This document shows positions 48,692 through 57,503 of a stretch of 64,000 bases of DNA, one piece after another. Position 1 is the stretch's first letter; the number at the start of each line of letters is the position of its first letter. The translations under genes and the position numbers were made by a program. Below the pieces are notes generated by a model, which was not told where the DNA came from, made no database searches, and was given only the letters and a program-made list of their open reading frames with translations. The stretch is from assembly GCA_030430495.1 (NCBI GenBank), contig JAUIKM010000010.1, positions 1 through 64,000 of the forward strand, read 5' to 3'. The stretch comes from a bacterium (GTDB lineage: Bacteria > Bacteroidota > Ignavibacteria > Kapaibacteriales > UBA7675).

Positions 48692-49237
48692 TTGCGGCAG
48701 CGGCAAGATCTCGCCGTGGCAGCCGGCCCCAAACGGCTATCCGAAAGGGTCCTTGTCCTCAACCAGAGTTACGAACCAATCAGCGTTTGCGGCGTCCAGA
48801 AAGCCATCATCCTCATCTTTCTGAGCAAAGCCGAAATTGTCGTTGAAGATCACGACCGCAAGATTCGCTCCGTTCGGAGCATGTGGCCCTTCCCCAGCGT
48901 CATCCGCCTGCACGCTTACATCCGTCTCCCCTACATCAAAATTGAGCTTTCGCGCAAGAACATCCTGCGCCGCGACGGTCATCGCTGTACGTATTGCGGC
49001 TCGACCGCTCCTCCACTGACGATCGACCACGTCTACCCGCGTTCGCGCGGAGGCCAGGATACTTGGGAAAATCTCGTCTGCGCCTGTGTGCGCTGCAACA
49101 ATCGCAAAGGTAATCGAACGCCGGAAGAAGCCGGCCTGACTATGCACCAGCCCCCGCGCAAACCAAGCCACGTGATGTTCATCCAGCACATTGAAGGCAG
49201 CGTCAAGGAACAGTGGAAACCCTTCCTCTTTATGTGA
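48692..49237 (+). CDS. HNH endonuclease family protein
   Basis: 181 residues from a TTG start. The C-terminal half is an HNH nuclease fold: CTYCGSTAPPLTIDHVYPRS with the first CxxC and the catalytic His in DH, then GGQDTWENLVCACVRCNNRK with the conserved Asn and second CxxC. The N-terminal part (RVLVLNQSYEPISVCGVQKA, then IILIFLSKAEIV) is typical of the small chromosomal HNH proteins common in Bacteroidota, whose role is not established. A near-perfect AGGAGG lies at 48641-48646, but no normal start codon in this frame follows it closely, so the start is uncertain (GTG at 48716 is another option). Confidence 0.85.
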   Translation: MRQRQDLAVAAGPKRLSERVLVLNQSYEPISVCGVQKAIILIFLSKAEIVVEDHDRKIRSVRSMWPFPSVIRLHAYIRLPYIKIELSRKNILRRDGHRCTYCGSTAPPLTIDHVYPRSRGGQDTWENLVCACVRCNNRKGNRTPEEAGLTMHQPPRKPSHVMFIQHIEGSVKEQWKPFLFM

Positions 49238-49275
49238 CCGGACTCCCGGAGAGTAACAACAAACGCTTTAAACCA

Positions 49276-49308
49276 ACAAAGACCGGACTTGAACAGTCCG
49301 GTCTTTGT
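49276..49308. terminator. Bidirectional terminator between HNH and degQ genes
   Basis: ACAAAGACCGGACT and AGTCCGGTCTTTGT form a perfect 14-bp stem with a 5-base loop, followed on the plus strand by GTTTTC. It lies between two converging genes and should serve both. Confidence 0.85.
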
Positions 49309-49352
49309 GTTTTCAACACTCAATTGCACCTTCAGCCCTGTGGACCAAAACT

Positions 49353-50843
49353 TCAGGGGGTCGTTTCCGGGATCTCAACGCCTTCAATACGCGTAGCGCC
49401 CTGGTTGGACAACTGCAGTAACACTGCGCTGCCCGGTTTTTTAGCGGAAATGATTTCCTCCAGCGCACGAGGCGATTTGACGTCTTTCCAGTCTGCTTTA
49501 ACGATCACGTCGCCACGTACAATCTTGCGGCTGCGAGCCACCGTACTGCGCGGGTCAACCCGAGTAACAACCACCCCGAACTCCACGTCCAGTTGATCGG
49601 CCAATTCAGTCGTCAGCGGTTCAACGGTAAACCCGAGGTCGTCAAACTCAATCGGCTCGACCGAGTCCATCTCGTCTTTCTGCGGTTCGCCCGGCAGCGC
49701 TTCGGCAATACTGGAGCCGTCACGCGGTTTGAGACGCACCGTTTTCTCCATCAACTTGTCGTTACGCCAGACGCTCAGTTTGACCTGGTCACCGGCGCGG
49801 TGCGTTGCAACGATGCTTTGCAGATCTTGCGACGACAGCACTTCACGGCCGTCAACCTGCAGAATCACATCTCCCTGACGCATTCCGGCTTCCTCACCTG
49901 CGCTGTTGTCCATGACCGATTGCACCAGCACGCCCTGAACCTTGTCAAGACCAAGCGCTTTGGCGTCGGCCGCATCGATTGACTTGATACTGACGCCGAT
50001 GTACCCGCGATTGACCTCGCCGTCTTCGATCAGGTCATTGACGACTGAATGCACCAGGTTGGAGGGAATCGCAAATCCATAGCCGGAGTAATAACCAGTG
50101 CGCGAGGCAATAGCGGTGTTGATGCCGATCAGCTGACCACGCAGGTCAAACAGGCCGCCACCGCTGTTGCCGGGATTGATCGCGGCATCGGTCTGCAGGA
50201 AATTTTCGACGGCGTAGGAATCGCTGTTGAGTCCCAGACGCCCGCGCCCGATAGCGCTAAGAATACCGGCCGTTATTGTAGAGCGCAGCCCCAGCGGGTT
50301 GCCGACCGCCACGACCCACTGGCCGACACTAACATCATCGCTGTTACCGAAGAAGGCGTAATTAAAATTTACGCCTTCGATCTTCAGCACAGCAATATCG
50401 GTCAGTTCGTCCGAACCGATCAATTCGGCATTGTACTCCTGACGGTCATAGCCTATAACGCGAATTCCGTCTTCGGCCGCACCTTCCACCACGTGATGGT
50501 TGGTTACGATGTAGCCGTCGTCCGAGATTATGACGCCTGAACCGCCGGCCTCGCGCGGGGCGCTGCTGCCGAACCAGGACTGTTGCTCTTCTTCACTCAT
50601 AACTGCAATGCTGACGACCTGCGGTGCAACGGCATCGCTGACCGCTACAAACGCGTCGTTAAGTGCCTGCGCCTGATTGGTCACCTGAACCGGGGGAGCG
50701 GCAGCGCCCAGGTCGCTGACGTGAGTCGCTCTGGCTTGCACTACTTCCGCACTTCTGCCGCCGAATTGCGTCACAAGAAGCACGCCCATTGCCAGCCCAA
50801 TACCGATCAACGCAATTGCCGTGACAAATGGTTTTCCCTTCAT
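49353..50843 (-). CDS. HtrA/DegQ family periplasmic serine protease
   Basis: Periplasmic protease and chaperone for misfolded envelope proteins. 496 residues. The N-terminal FVTAIALIGIGLAMGVLLVT is a membrane anchor or signal. The trypsin-like domain has the full triad: His117 in TNHHVV, Asp149 in LTDIAVLKI and Ser227 in NPGNSGGG. Two PDZ domains follow, about residues 275-375 (GYIGVSIKSIDAADAKALGL) and 405-490. AAGGAG lies 8 bases before the ATG. The extracytoplasmic cargo proteins encoded nearby are plausible clients, but that is inference. Confidence 0.93.
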   Translation of the reverse strand: MKGKPFVTAIALIGIGLAMGVLLVTQFGGRSAEVVQARATHVSDLGAAAPPVQVTNQAQALNDAFVAVSDAVAPQVVSIAVMSEEEQQSWFGSSAPREAGGSGVIISDDGYIVTNHHVVEGAAEDGIRVIGYDRQEYNAELIGSDELTDIAVLKIEGVNFNYAFFGNSDDVSVGQWVVAVGNPLGLRSTITAGILSAIGRGRLGLNSDSYAVENFLQTDAAINPGNSGGGLFDLRGQLIGINTAIASRTGYYSGYGFAIPSNLVHSVVNDLIEDGEVNRGYIGVSIKSIDAADAKALGLDKVQGVLVQSVMDNSAGEEAGMRQGDVILQVDGREVLSSQDLQSIVATHRAGDQVKLSVWRNDKLMEKTVRLKPRDGSSIAEALPGEPQKDEMDSVEPIEFDDLGFTVEPLTTELADQLDVEFGVVVTRVDPRSTVARSRKIVRGDVIVKADWKDVKSPRALEEIISAKKPGSAVLLQLSNQGATRIEGVEIPETTP

Positions 50844-51173
50844 CGCCTACTCTCCTTACAACTGATCCTCTGGAAATGGATGAAATTGCCGTTTGGATTT
50901 CTTTCTTGTTTGTCGTTGGGTTTTCAACCACGGGTACGTCGCCTGTGTTCCGGCGGTCGTACCGATTCGTGGACTGCCCGCCGTCAACGCGGCGCCATCC
51001 AGATCTTATTATTTAACAGATGGTATGGTATTATGTCGGATATGCTTTCTCCACATTGCTCCGTAAGCGCAGTCGCAGTCTCGGAACGCGACGCTGAAGC
51101 GCGGCTGTCGTGATTCAAAATTCGAATGGGTCGTGCTACGCACGGCGCACCTTCACGGATTCATTTTTTTTCA
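50844..51173. other. Intergenic region upstream of degQ
   Basis: About 330 bases with no credible ORF. The degQ Shine-Dalgarno is at its left end, but I see no convincing promoter; the right end is an A/T-rich tract belonging to the terminator of the giant gene. Confidence 0.5.
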
Positions 51174-51217
51174 AAAAAACAAAGCGGATACCGACATCCA
51201 GGGCCGGCATCCGCTTT
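51174..51217 (-). terminator. Terminator of the giant T9SS cargo gene
   Basis: AAAGCGGAT and ATCCGCTTT pair, with CCG/CGG extending the stem past one mismatch. On the minus strand GTTTTTTTGAAAAAAAA follows. It lies 45 bases after the gene. Confidence 0.75.
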
Positions 51218-51261
51218 GATAGTTCTGCACGGGAACAACCTCCCCGTTTCCGACTTCGCGT

Positions 51262-54200
51262 TTATCTGCTGATAACCAGCGATTCACGCGCTACCTGTGT
51301 CGGCGTACGCAGCACAATCTGGTAAACGCCTGAAGCGAGGCCGCCGGCGTCGAGTTCGGCCTGCCATTCAGCACCTGGCACCAACTGCCCGGCGGCATTG
51401 TAGCCGACCGTTTCGTTCCACTCGGTGTGATACACCACGCGTCCTGCGACATCGTGAACCTCAAGCGTATGCGCGCCGGTTTCCACCGTTGCTATCTGCA
51501 CCTGCACATGGCCGTCGGCCGGGTTGGGCGAAATGCTCCTTATTCCGAACCCAACGCCGGAGCGCTGCAACAGACGCTGGCCGCCTGCTTCACAAACTCC
51601 AACCAAAGTCAGGCTGCCACCATCGGTCGTAGCGCCGACTCCTGGCCAATCGAGAGAAACGACCTCAATCGGCGTGCTGGTCATGTTGCCAAGCATGACA
51701 ATACCGGATACAGTAGCCAGGTTGACCGGACCATCACCAACATTCCAGGCCGGCGCTGTACCGCTGATCGTGACGTGACGCCACTCATCAACCGGATCAC
51801 CGCCGACGGAGGGCTCAAGCGAAGTCACCGACGTACAGTTGATACAGTCGCTCGATCCCAGCTGATTCGCCACGGTCAGGAACAAACGGGCATCAATGCG
51901 GATCGTCAGTTCAAACTGCCGCCCCGCTTCGTTGTCGGCCAGCAGCGAGAAGTTGTCATCCGGAATCATCGTGATCGGGATGCGGAAATCGCGGTCGTGC
52001 ACATCACCTTCGAGTTCGGGAAGGTCAATCTCAACCGTCGTTGAACCGTTGAAACCGCTCACGACGACCGACGCCGGATCGCAAGGCGGATCATACACCA
52101 GCTCAAGTGAACCGGACTGCAACTCCTGCAGGCCGGGTTTGTTAAAGCGCACCTGCACAACAATACTTCCTCCCGGAGCGATCGTCTGCCCGGCCGGAGG
52201 CGTCAGAACTTCAAACGGCAGCGGCACGGTGATATCATCGAGATCCGCAGCAATCGAGCCGGTGTTTGTTATCGTCACGTCGAGAACGTTGTTCACACCA
52301 TCAAATTCTACATCGCTCAGCGTGCCGAAGTCGACCGGGTCGGGATTGAACGACCATGTCACTGTTTCTTTCGCACCAAGCAGTGGAATCGGCTCGGAGG
52401 CGTTTGCCGCATTACCGCCAAAGGTGATTTCGGCCGATTGCGGGCCAAATGCCGGCGGGTCAAAAATAATCGGGATGTTGACGCTGCCGCTCGGCGGCAC
52501 CACCACCGGGAAAGTGAAGCTGGGGTCAACGCTGAAACCGTGGGCACCGGCCGAAATCACCGGATTGTCAAGTTCCAGATCGCTGCTGCCGATGTTTGTG
52601 ATGACCAGGTCCTGCGTAATCGGATCGTCATCGGCGCAAATGATCGGCCCGATTTCAAAATCGTCGGCCAGGATTGTTGCGTCCCCAGCCAGCCCCAAAC
52701 ACGTCAGGTTGGAAGTGTAAACGCAATCGCCGTACTCAAAGAACACCAGGACTTCGCCATTGGCGCCTTCGCCTTCCGGCGTACATTGAATCGTCAGGTC
52801 GTAACAGTCGTCCGGCTGCAATGTGACGGGGTTGGGTGACGTGATACTGAACATACCCACGCCGGCGCCCGTCAACCTGATATTGAGTTCAATCTCAAAA
52901 CCTTTGTCATTGCAAAAGATGTCCTGGAACGTCGTTGCACCCGTAACGCCGGGTTCAAATGGGCCGACTTCGATATTGGGGTCCGGTGCGTCTTCGACCC
53001 TGCATGGAACTATGCCGTTGCCTTGCAGGACAAAGGTTTTTTCATCGCCACAGTCGGTCACCAGAATCAGGTCTGCTGTATGAAGTCGTTCGGCAGAGGG
53101 CGTGAAAAACATCTCAAGATTGACCGCATTATTTAGATCTCCCGGCTGCAATGCAGCGGCGTCGGGAGCAGGAATTCCATCCACGCGGAAATCGGCGGCA
53201 TCTGCACCTTCAATTCTCCATTCGGCAATGTGCATCGGCCAGGTTCCGGAATTGAACAAACGCGGGAACTGTTGTCCGGACTGCGCAACCGGAACGTCGC
53301 CGAAATCCACAGGCGCACGGGGCTCAAGTTCAGGCTCCGGCGCATCGACTGTGAAGGCTTCAGAGATGTCTTCACCTTCTGTATATGACCGCAATTTGGC
53401 CACAAACATGTCGCCGCGACCAAGCTGGCCGAGTCGGAAACTGCCAAAAAGCGGTCGGCCGACACCGACACCCGCGGCATCGATGGCGTGGTTGCCACCG
53501 ACGACAACACCGTTACTGCCATCCACGGCTACATTGACTGGAATATCGTCTCGCGAGCCGCCGGCCGAGTTGGCCCAGACGACCTCACCGCTAGTGTTGT
53601 ACCGCACCACAAAGGTTTCCGCCGGCGAGGCTTCGTCGTATTCGGAATTGTTCGAAAGCGAAGTTTCTCCGCCTGCGGCATTTTCCAACACCAGCCTGCG
53701 ACCGCGGTAAACACCGGTTACATAACAGTCGCCGTTCAGATCGGTAGCCACGCCGAACGTCCGGTCATCGCGTGAGGCCGGATTCTGGCTGTACGCACGC
53801 GTCGCCCAGTCGATGTTGCCGTTGTTCGCATCATCCAACTGTGCAACAAAGATATCCGTACCTCCGATGCTACCGAGTGTTTTGCTGCCGAATTGGGGCG
53901 TACCATTGTACGAGCCCGTTATGAAGATTTTTCCGCTGCTATTGACTGCCACATCGGCAATTTCAATTGACTGTCCGGCATCGAGCCCACGCGCCCATAC
54001 GAGGGTTGCATTGTTGTCGTAGCGTGCCACAAACGGCCCGCGCGGAACGTTGGTTCCGCCAAAGTTCGCGCCGGATGTAACATTAACCGAACCGACAATC
54101 ACCACGCCCTCGTCAACGGTCACAGCCAAAGCCGAAGGAACGACGCCCTCAACTTCAATGGCCGAGGAATTTGTTTCGGCGAACTCCCAGATCGGGTTCA

Positions 54201-56343
54201 GGTCGCGGTCGTATTGCTCAACAAACAAGCCATCGTCAAGGCCCACCTGACTGCTCTTGGCAACACCGAGCACAAAGGCATTGCCGGTACCGATCGCAGC
54301 TTTAACATCGATATAACTTTCGACGACGTTGGAAACCATCGGCCCACGCACGGCGTTCGGTACAACCTGAAAATTGCCGCCGTCGATGAATCGAATTGTC
54401 GGCTGGTCGTTGGTAGCCGATCCGGCGACATTGTTCCCGATGATATACAATCCATTGTTAGATGCGGCAACTTCAACGACGTCAAGGTCAACGCGGCCCA
54501 GGCCCTGAATGATTGCACGGCTTTCCACCACTCGGTCCAGCGTTCCGTCACCAAAGTATCGTGCGGCAAAAAAGCCACCGTCCACATCGCCGCCGCCTTC
54601 GCTGTCGCCGAATTCAACAAAACCCGTCACCGAACCGCCAGTGTAGATGTTGCCGGCAGCATCGACGCTGACGCCGATAAGCTTGTCTTCAGCAGCTCCA
54701 CCTTCGTCTTTGGCCCAATCCCAGTCGGCAAACACACCTGTGGCTTCCGCGCGCACTTCGTATTGCACGCCGCCCTGCGTCTGCGGCGGGTTCGTCCAAA
54801 GGTAAAAGCCGTTAGCGGCCTGATCGGTGATTGCAATCCAGGGATCAGAAGAGCCGGCTACGCGATACGAAAGCGTCATTCGCCGTTCGATCGGCGTGGT
54901 AAACCAGGTTATTTCAACGCCGTCACAGCGCGAATTCGTGGGCGGCACTTCCACGAGCACCGTCGTACCGCCGTCGCGTGCGCCGCCGCCCCACAAGGTC
55001 ACGGCCCGAATGTCGCAGGGCTCGCTTGTAAACAGAACACGCGATACCAGAAAGTTGCGATTGTCGTCCTGCGTAAACTCCACCGTGATTTCGACCTCAG
55101 CTTTCGGTGGCAGGTCGCCGTCACCTGCCAGAAAGTCGGCCAGGGTTTGCGGTGCCGCACCGTTGACGCTGATACCAGTGATCACATAGTTGGGAAGCGG
55201 CGGGTCGAGTTGAATATCTGTCACTGTATGACGGCCGCGAGGGTTGTCGCCTATCGTGACTTTGAATGTGCGTTCGATTGGTTGTCCCGGATCGGGATTG
55301 CCAAAGGACAAAACAGATGGAGCCACCGTACTACGCGCAATTGCAACGGCCGCATCCGGACGATACTTGACCTCGTCGACGACGTCATAAGGAATGTATC
55401 GCACAACAACCTCGCGGTCGACATCTTCACAGCCTACCTCGGATTGCCAGGTAATCGAGCAGGGCAGTTTGCCCTGAATCGTTTCCGCAATCTGCGAGTA
55501 CATCGCGCGAATTTCTTCGTCCCTTGTCACCTGTTCGTAAATGGTGCCATTCACGGCTTCCGTCAGTGTTCGCAGGGAATCGCCCATCGTGAATCCCATG
55601 GCAATCGAGATGAGCTCGATGTCATAATTCCAGATCGTATCGATCAGAGGAAAGGGCTCAAAACACGGCTCTCTAAGCTCATCCCGACAAGCACCGTCAG
55701 TCAACAGTACTATGTATCGCTTCACATCCACGGGAGGGATCCCCCTGCGCGGAGGTCGACTTTTCAAAAGGTTTATCGATCCATAGCGTGCGTCATTTAA
55801 AGCCGCTTCATAGTTCGTACCAATTACACCGTCCGGAACCACTTCCAAGTCATTGATGACATTGCGAAGCTTCAACTCATTGCTCGTAAAGTCCTGCAAC
55901 AGTACTGCATCCTTCGCAAAAGCCGTGACTGCGACTTCCGCCAACCCAGGATCGAGCGATGGCTTAAGCCTGTCAATAAATGCAAGGGCTCCCTTCTGAA
56001 GCAGTTGAATACGGAGTTCGTCAGTTTCATTGAAGGTGTCGTTCATCGAGACGCTGACGTCATTCACCAACACCACGTCGATTGGCGTCGGCGCCGGATC
56101 CGGCGGACAATCCCGACCGGTAATAAGAACCGGCTGACCGTTTTCGGTGATTTCAAACTCACTGATATCGACGCCGCGCAGTGAATTGCCGTTTTCGTCG
56201 GTGACCAGATACTCGGCGCGCATCGTCGGCCAGTTGGAGTCGTCGACGTTCAGAATCTGGAATTCGTTCTGTGCATAGAGTCCCTGAGCTGTCAGCACGT
56301 AGACCAGCCCAAAGAGCAGGAAAGAGCGGGCACAAATTTGCAT
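51262..56343 (-). CDS. Giant T9SS-secreted protein with VWA, beta-propeller-like and ASH domains
   Basis: 1693 residues from the ATG at 56343, which gives the signal peptide MQICARSFLLFGLVYVLTAQ; the track start is a TTG 12 codons earlier. A von Willebrand A domain follows (about residues 85-290) with the MIDAS motif DVSVS in IDVVLVNDVSVSMNDT, and VLLTDGACRDE. The middle (about 500-1000) has repeats like VSVDAAGNIYTGGSVTG and VAVNSSGKIFITGSYNGTPQ, resembling SBBP beta-propeller repeats. Then come ASH/choice-of-anchor-D repeats such as PVDFGDVPVAQSGQQFPRLF and LVITNIGSSDLELDNPVISA. The last 90 residues (SISPNPADGHVQVQIATVET onward) are a T9SS type A tail. It is probably an extracellular surface or adhesion protein; ligand unknown. 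Confidence 0.9.
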   Translation of the reverse strand: MQICARSFLLFGLVYVLTAQGLYAQNEFQILNVDDSNWPTMRAEYLVTDENGNSLRGVDISEFEITENGQPVLITGRDCPPDPAPTPIDVVLVNDVSVSMNDTFNETDELRIQLLQKGALAFIDRLKPSLDPGLAEVAVTAFAKDAVLLQDFTSNELKLRNVINDLEVVPDGVIGTNYEAALNDARYGSINLLKSRPPRRGIPPVDVKRYIVLLTDGACRDELREPCFEPFPLIDTIWNYDIELISIAMGFTMGDSLRTLTEAVNGTIYEQVTRDEEIRAMYSQIAETIQGKLPCSITWQSEVGCEDVDREVVVRYIPYDVVDEVKYRPDAAVAIARSTVAPSVLSFGNPDPGQPIERTFKVTIGDNPRGRHTVTDIQLDPPLPNYVITGISVNGAAPQTLADFLAGDGDLPPKAEVEITVEFTQDDNRNFLVSRVLFTSEPCDIRAVTLWGGGARDGGTTVLVEVPPTNSRCDGVEITWFTTPIERRMTLSYRVAGSSDPWIAITDQAANGFYLWTNPPQTQGGVQYEVRAEATGVFADWDWAKDEGGAAEDKLIGVSVDAAGNIYTGGSVTGFVEFGDSEGGGDVDGGFFAARYFGDGTLDRVVESRAIIQGLGRVDLDVVEVAASNNGLYIIGNNVAGSATNDQPTIRFIDGGNFQVVPNAVRGPMVSNVVESYIDVKAAIGTGNAFVLGVAKSSQVGLDDGLFVEQYDRDLNPIWEFAETNSSAIEVEGVVPSALAVTVDEGVVIVGSVNVTSGANFGGTNVPRGPFVARYDNNATLVWARGLDAGQSIEIADVAVNSSGKIFITGSYNGTPQFGSKTLGSIGGTDIFVAQLDDANNGNIDWATRAYSQNPASRDDRTFGVATDLNGDCYVTGVYRGRRLVLENAAGGETSLSNNSEYDEASPAETFVVRYNTSGEVVWANSAGGSRDDIPVNVAVDGSNGVVVGGNHAIDAAGVGVGRPLFGSFRLGQLGRGDMFVAKLRSYTEGEDISEAFTVDAPEPELEPRAPVDFGDVPVAQSGQQFPRLFNSGTWPMHIAEWRIEGADAADFRVDGIPAPDAAALQPGDLNNAVNLEMFFTPSAERLHTADLILVTDCGDEKTFVLQGNGIVPCRVEDAPDPNIEVGPFEPGVTGATTFQDIFCNDKGFEIELNIRLTGAGVGMFSITSPNPVTLQPDDCYDLTIQCTPEGEGANGEVLVFFEYGDCVYTSNLTCLGLAGDATILADDFEIGPIICADDDPITQDLVITNIGSSDLELDNPVISAGAHGFSVDPSFTFPVVVPPSGSVNIPIIFDPPAFGPQSAEITFGGNAANASEPIPLLGAKETVTWSFNPDPVDFGTLSDVEFDGVNNVLDVTITNTGSIAADLDDITVPLPFEVLTPPAGQTIAPGGSIVVQVRFNKPGLQELQSGSLELVYDPPCDPASVVVSGFNGSTTVEIDLPELEGDVHDRDFRIPITMIPDDNFSLLADNEAGRQFELTIRIDARLFLTVANQLGSSDCINCTSVTSLEPSVGGDPVDEWRHVTISGTAPAWNVGDGPVNLATVSGIVMLGNMTSTPIEVVSLDWPGVGATTDGGSLTLVGVCEAGGQRLLQRSGVGFGIRSISPNPADGHVQVQIATVETGAHTLEVHDVAGRVVYHTEWNETVGYNAAGQLVPGAEWQAELDAGGLASGVYQIVLRTPTQVARESLVISR

Positions 56344-56784
56344 ATGGATTCGGGGATTGAGGTTGTATTGTTTAGCCAATATAATTTCGAATGTAGAGGA
56401 GGCTCCGCACGTGTGGCTGATCCGGTCGAAGGCAGGTCGCCTGCCCCGGGATGCACTGCGTTAACCGGTCCGGTAAAAATCCCATAATAATATGAAAATT
56501 TCCGCAGTTGCCGCGCACAATCAACGGCAAGTTGAGCACACACGACACGGCCGGCGGCGCTGAAAAAAACGCCCGGTGCGTTCGGATGCCCTGCCGAGAA
56601 AGGATCAGGGCGAACCCTTTTGGATTGATATTTCGGGAATATTGTTTATCAGGTCCGCACCACCTGCAAGAGACACGGGGATTTTGCAATCGTCACAGCT
56701 GCCGCCGGCGCCGTTCTGCAACGCAGGGCGGCGGACAAAAAGACCTGTGATCGGAAGGTGGAAAGCAGTGGAAGCGCGGGGAAA
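56344..56784. other. Intergenic region upstream of the giant gene
   Basis: About 440 bases without a supported gene. The overlapping short ORFs on both strands have no family resemblance. The promoter of the giant gene should lie in the AT-rich part near 56370-56510, but no consensus stands out. Confidence 0.5.
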
Positions 56785-57378
56785 TCACAAGTGGCTTCGG
56801 CCCAGAGCGGCAGGATCGTCCAGCGCCTTGCCGGCGGCACATAACGGACAGTCCTCGGCGGCCCAGGTGTTGCGCTCGGTGCGAACAACACTGATCTGAC
56901 GAGCGCCGAGCATCGTACCTTCTCCCGAGACATCGAACATCGTCGAAGTTCCGATCAGACGCGCGTCGTTCTGCAGAATGCGGCGGCCCAGCGCGCGCAG
57001 GTGCGGGTACTCGGAGGTGCGAATGGTGTCCACCAACATAATGCGATCGCCGGCATGCATTGAGAATCCCTCGCGCAATTCGAAGTCCGCCGCGGGGTCG
57101 CCGAGTTCCGAGACGCTGTACACGATACGCGCTTCCAGTTGTCGCGCAATTTCGGCGGCAAACAGGATTGCACCGGCCTCGGCGGCCACCACGAGTTGCA
57201 CATCCATGTCCCAGTAGTGTTTGACGATTTCGTAGGCCGCCTTGCGGCAGTACGGCGGGAATTGCAGGATCTTGACCGGACGTAGCAGCATGTCGGTGTG
57301 GCGGCCGTCCGCCATGACGTAGTGCCCCGCGGCCATCGCGCCGCTGGATTCCAGAAGGTCTTCAATTTTCCCGGCCAT
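56785..57378 (-). CDS. Orotate phosphoribosyltransferase-like protein with altered PRPP motif
   Basis: 197 residues from the ATG at 57378 (MAGKIEDLLESSGAM). The N-terminal GHYVMADGRHTDMLLRPVKI and the Rossmann-like core VQLVVAAEAGAILFAAEIAR follow the PyrE pattern, and the C-terminal CPLCAAGKALDDP resembles the Thermus-type PyrE subfamily. However, the PRPP-binding signature, normally an acidic pair followed by TTG, reads IMLVDTIRTSEYPHL: one acidic residue and the TTG are lost. The flexible loop that usually carries a catalytic Lys lacks one. It may therefore be a low-activity, altered-specificity or regulatory relative. It lies between dnaK and the giant gene; carA of the same pathway is also in the window. 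Confidence 0.7.
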   Translation of the reverse strand: MAGKIEDLLESSGAMAAGHYVMADGRHTDMLLRPVKILQFPPYCRKAAYEIVKHYWDMDVQLVVAAEAGAILFAAEIARQLEARIVYSVSELGDPAADFELREGFSMHAGDRIMLVDTIRTSEYPHLRALGRRILQNDARLIGTSTMFDVSGEGTMLGARQISVVRTERNTWAAEDCPLCAAGKALDDPAALGRSHL

Positions 57379-57442
57379 GCAGTGCTCCACGTGCGGAGGT
57401 TAACAAAAGAGGCCGTCCCGGATTTGTCGGAACGAGTGAAAA

Positions 57443-57479
57443 GACAAACGCCCGCGAAACGAATTCCGCGGGCGTTGTC
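57443..57479 (-). terminator. Terminator after dnaK
   Basis: AACGCCCGCG pairs with CGCGGGCGTT (10 bp, extended past a one-base bulge by GACA/TGTC), followed on the minus strand by TCTTTTCAC. It lies 25 bases after the dnaK stop codon. Confidence 0.7.
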
Positions 57480-57503
57480 AATGATGCGTCTGTCGCCGAA
57501 GTG

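Noticed and set aside
48646-48846. 66-residue plus-strand ORF at the HNH upstream region
   Set aside because: It overlaps the HNH frame, its GTG lies inside the Shine-Dalgarno itself, and the sequence is low-quality Arg/Pro-rich.
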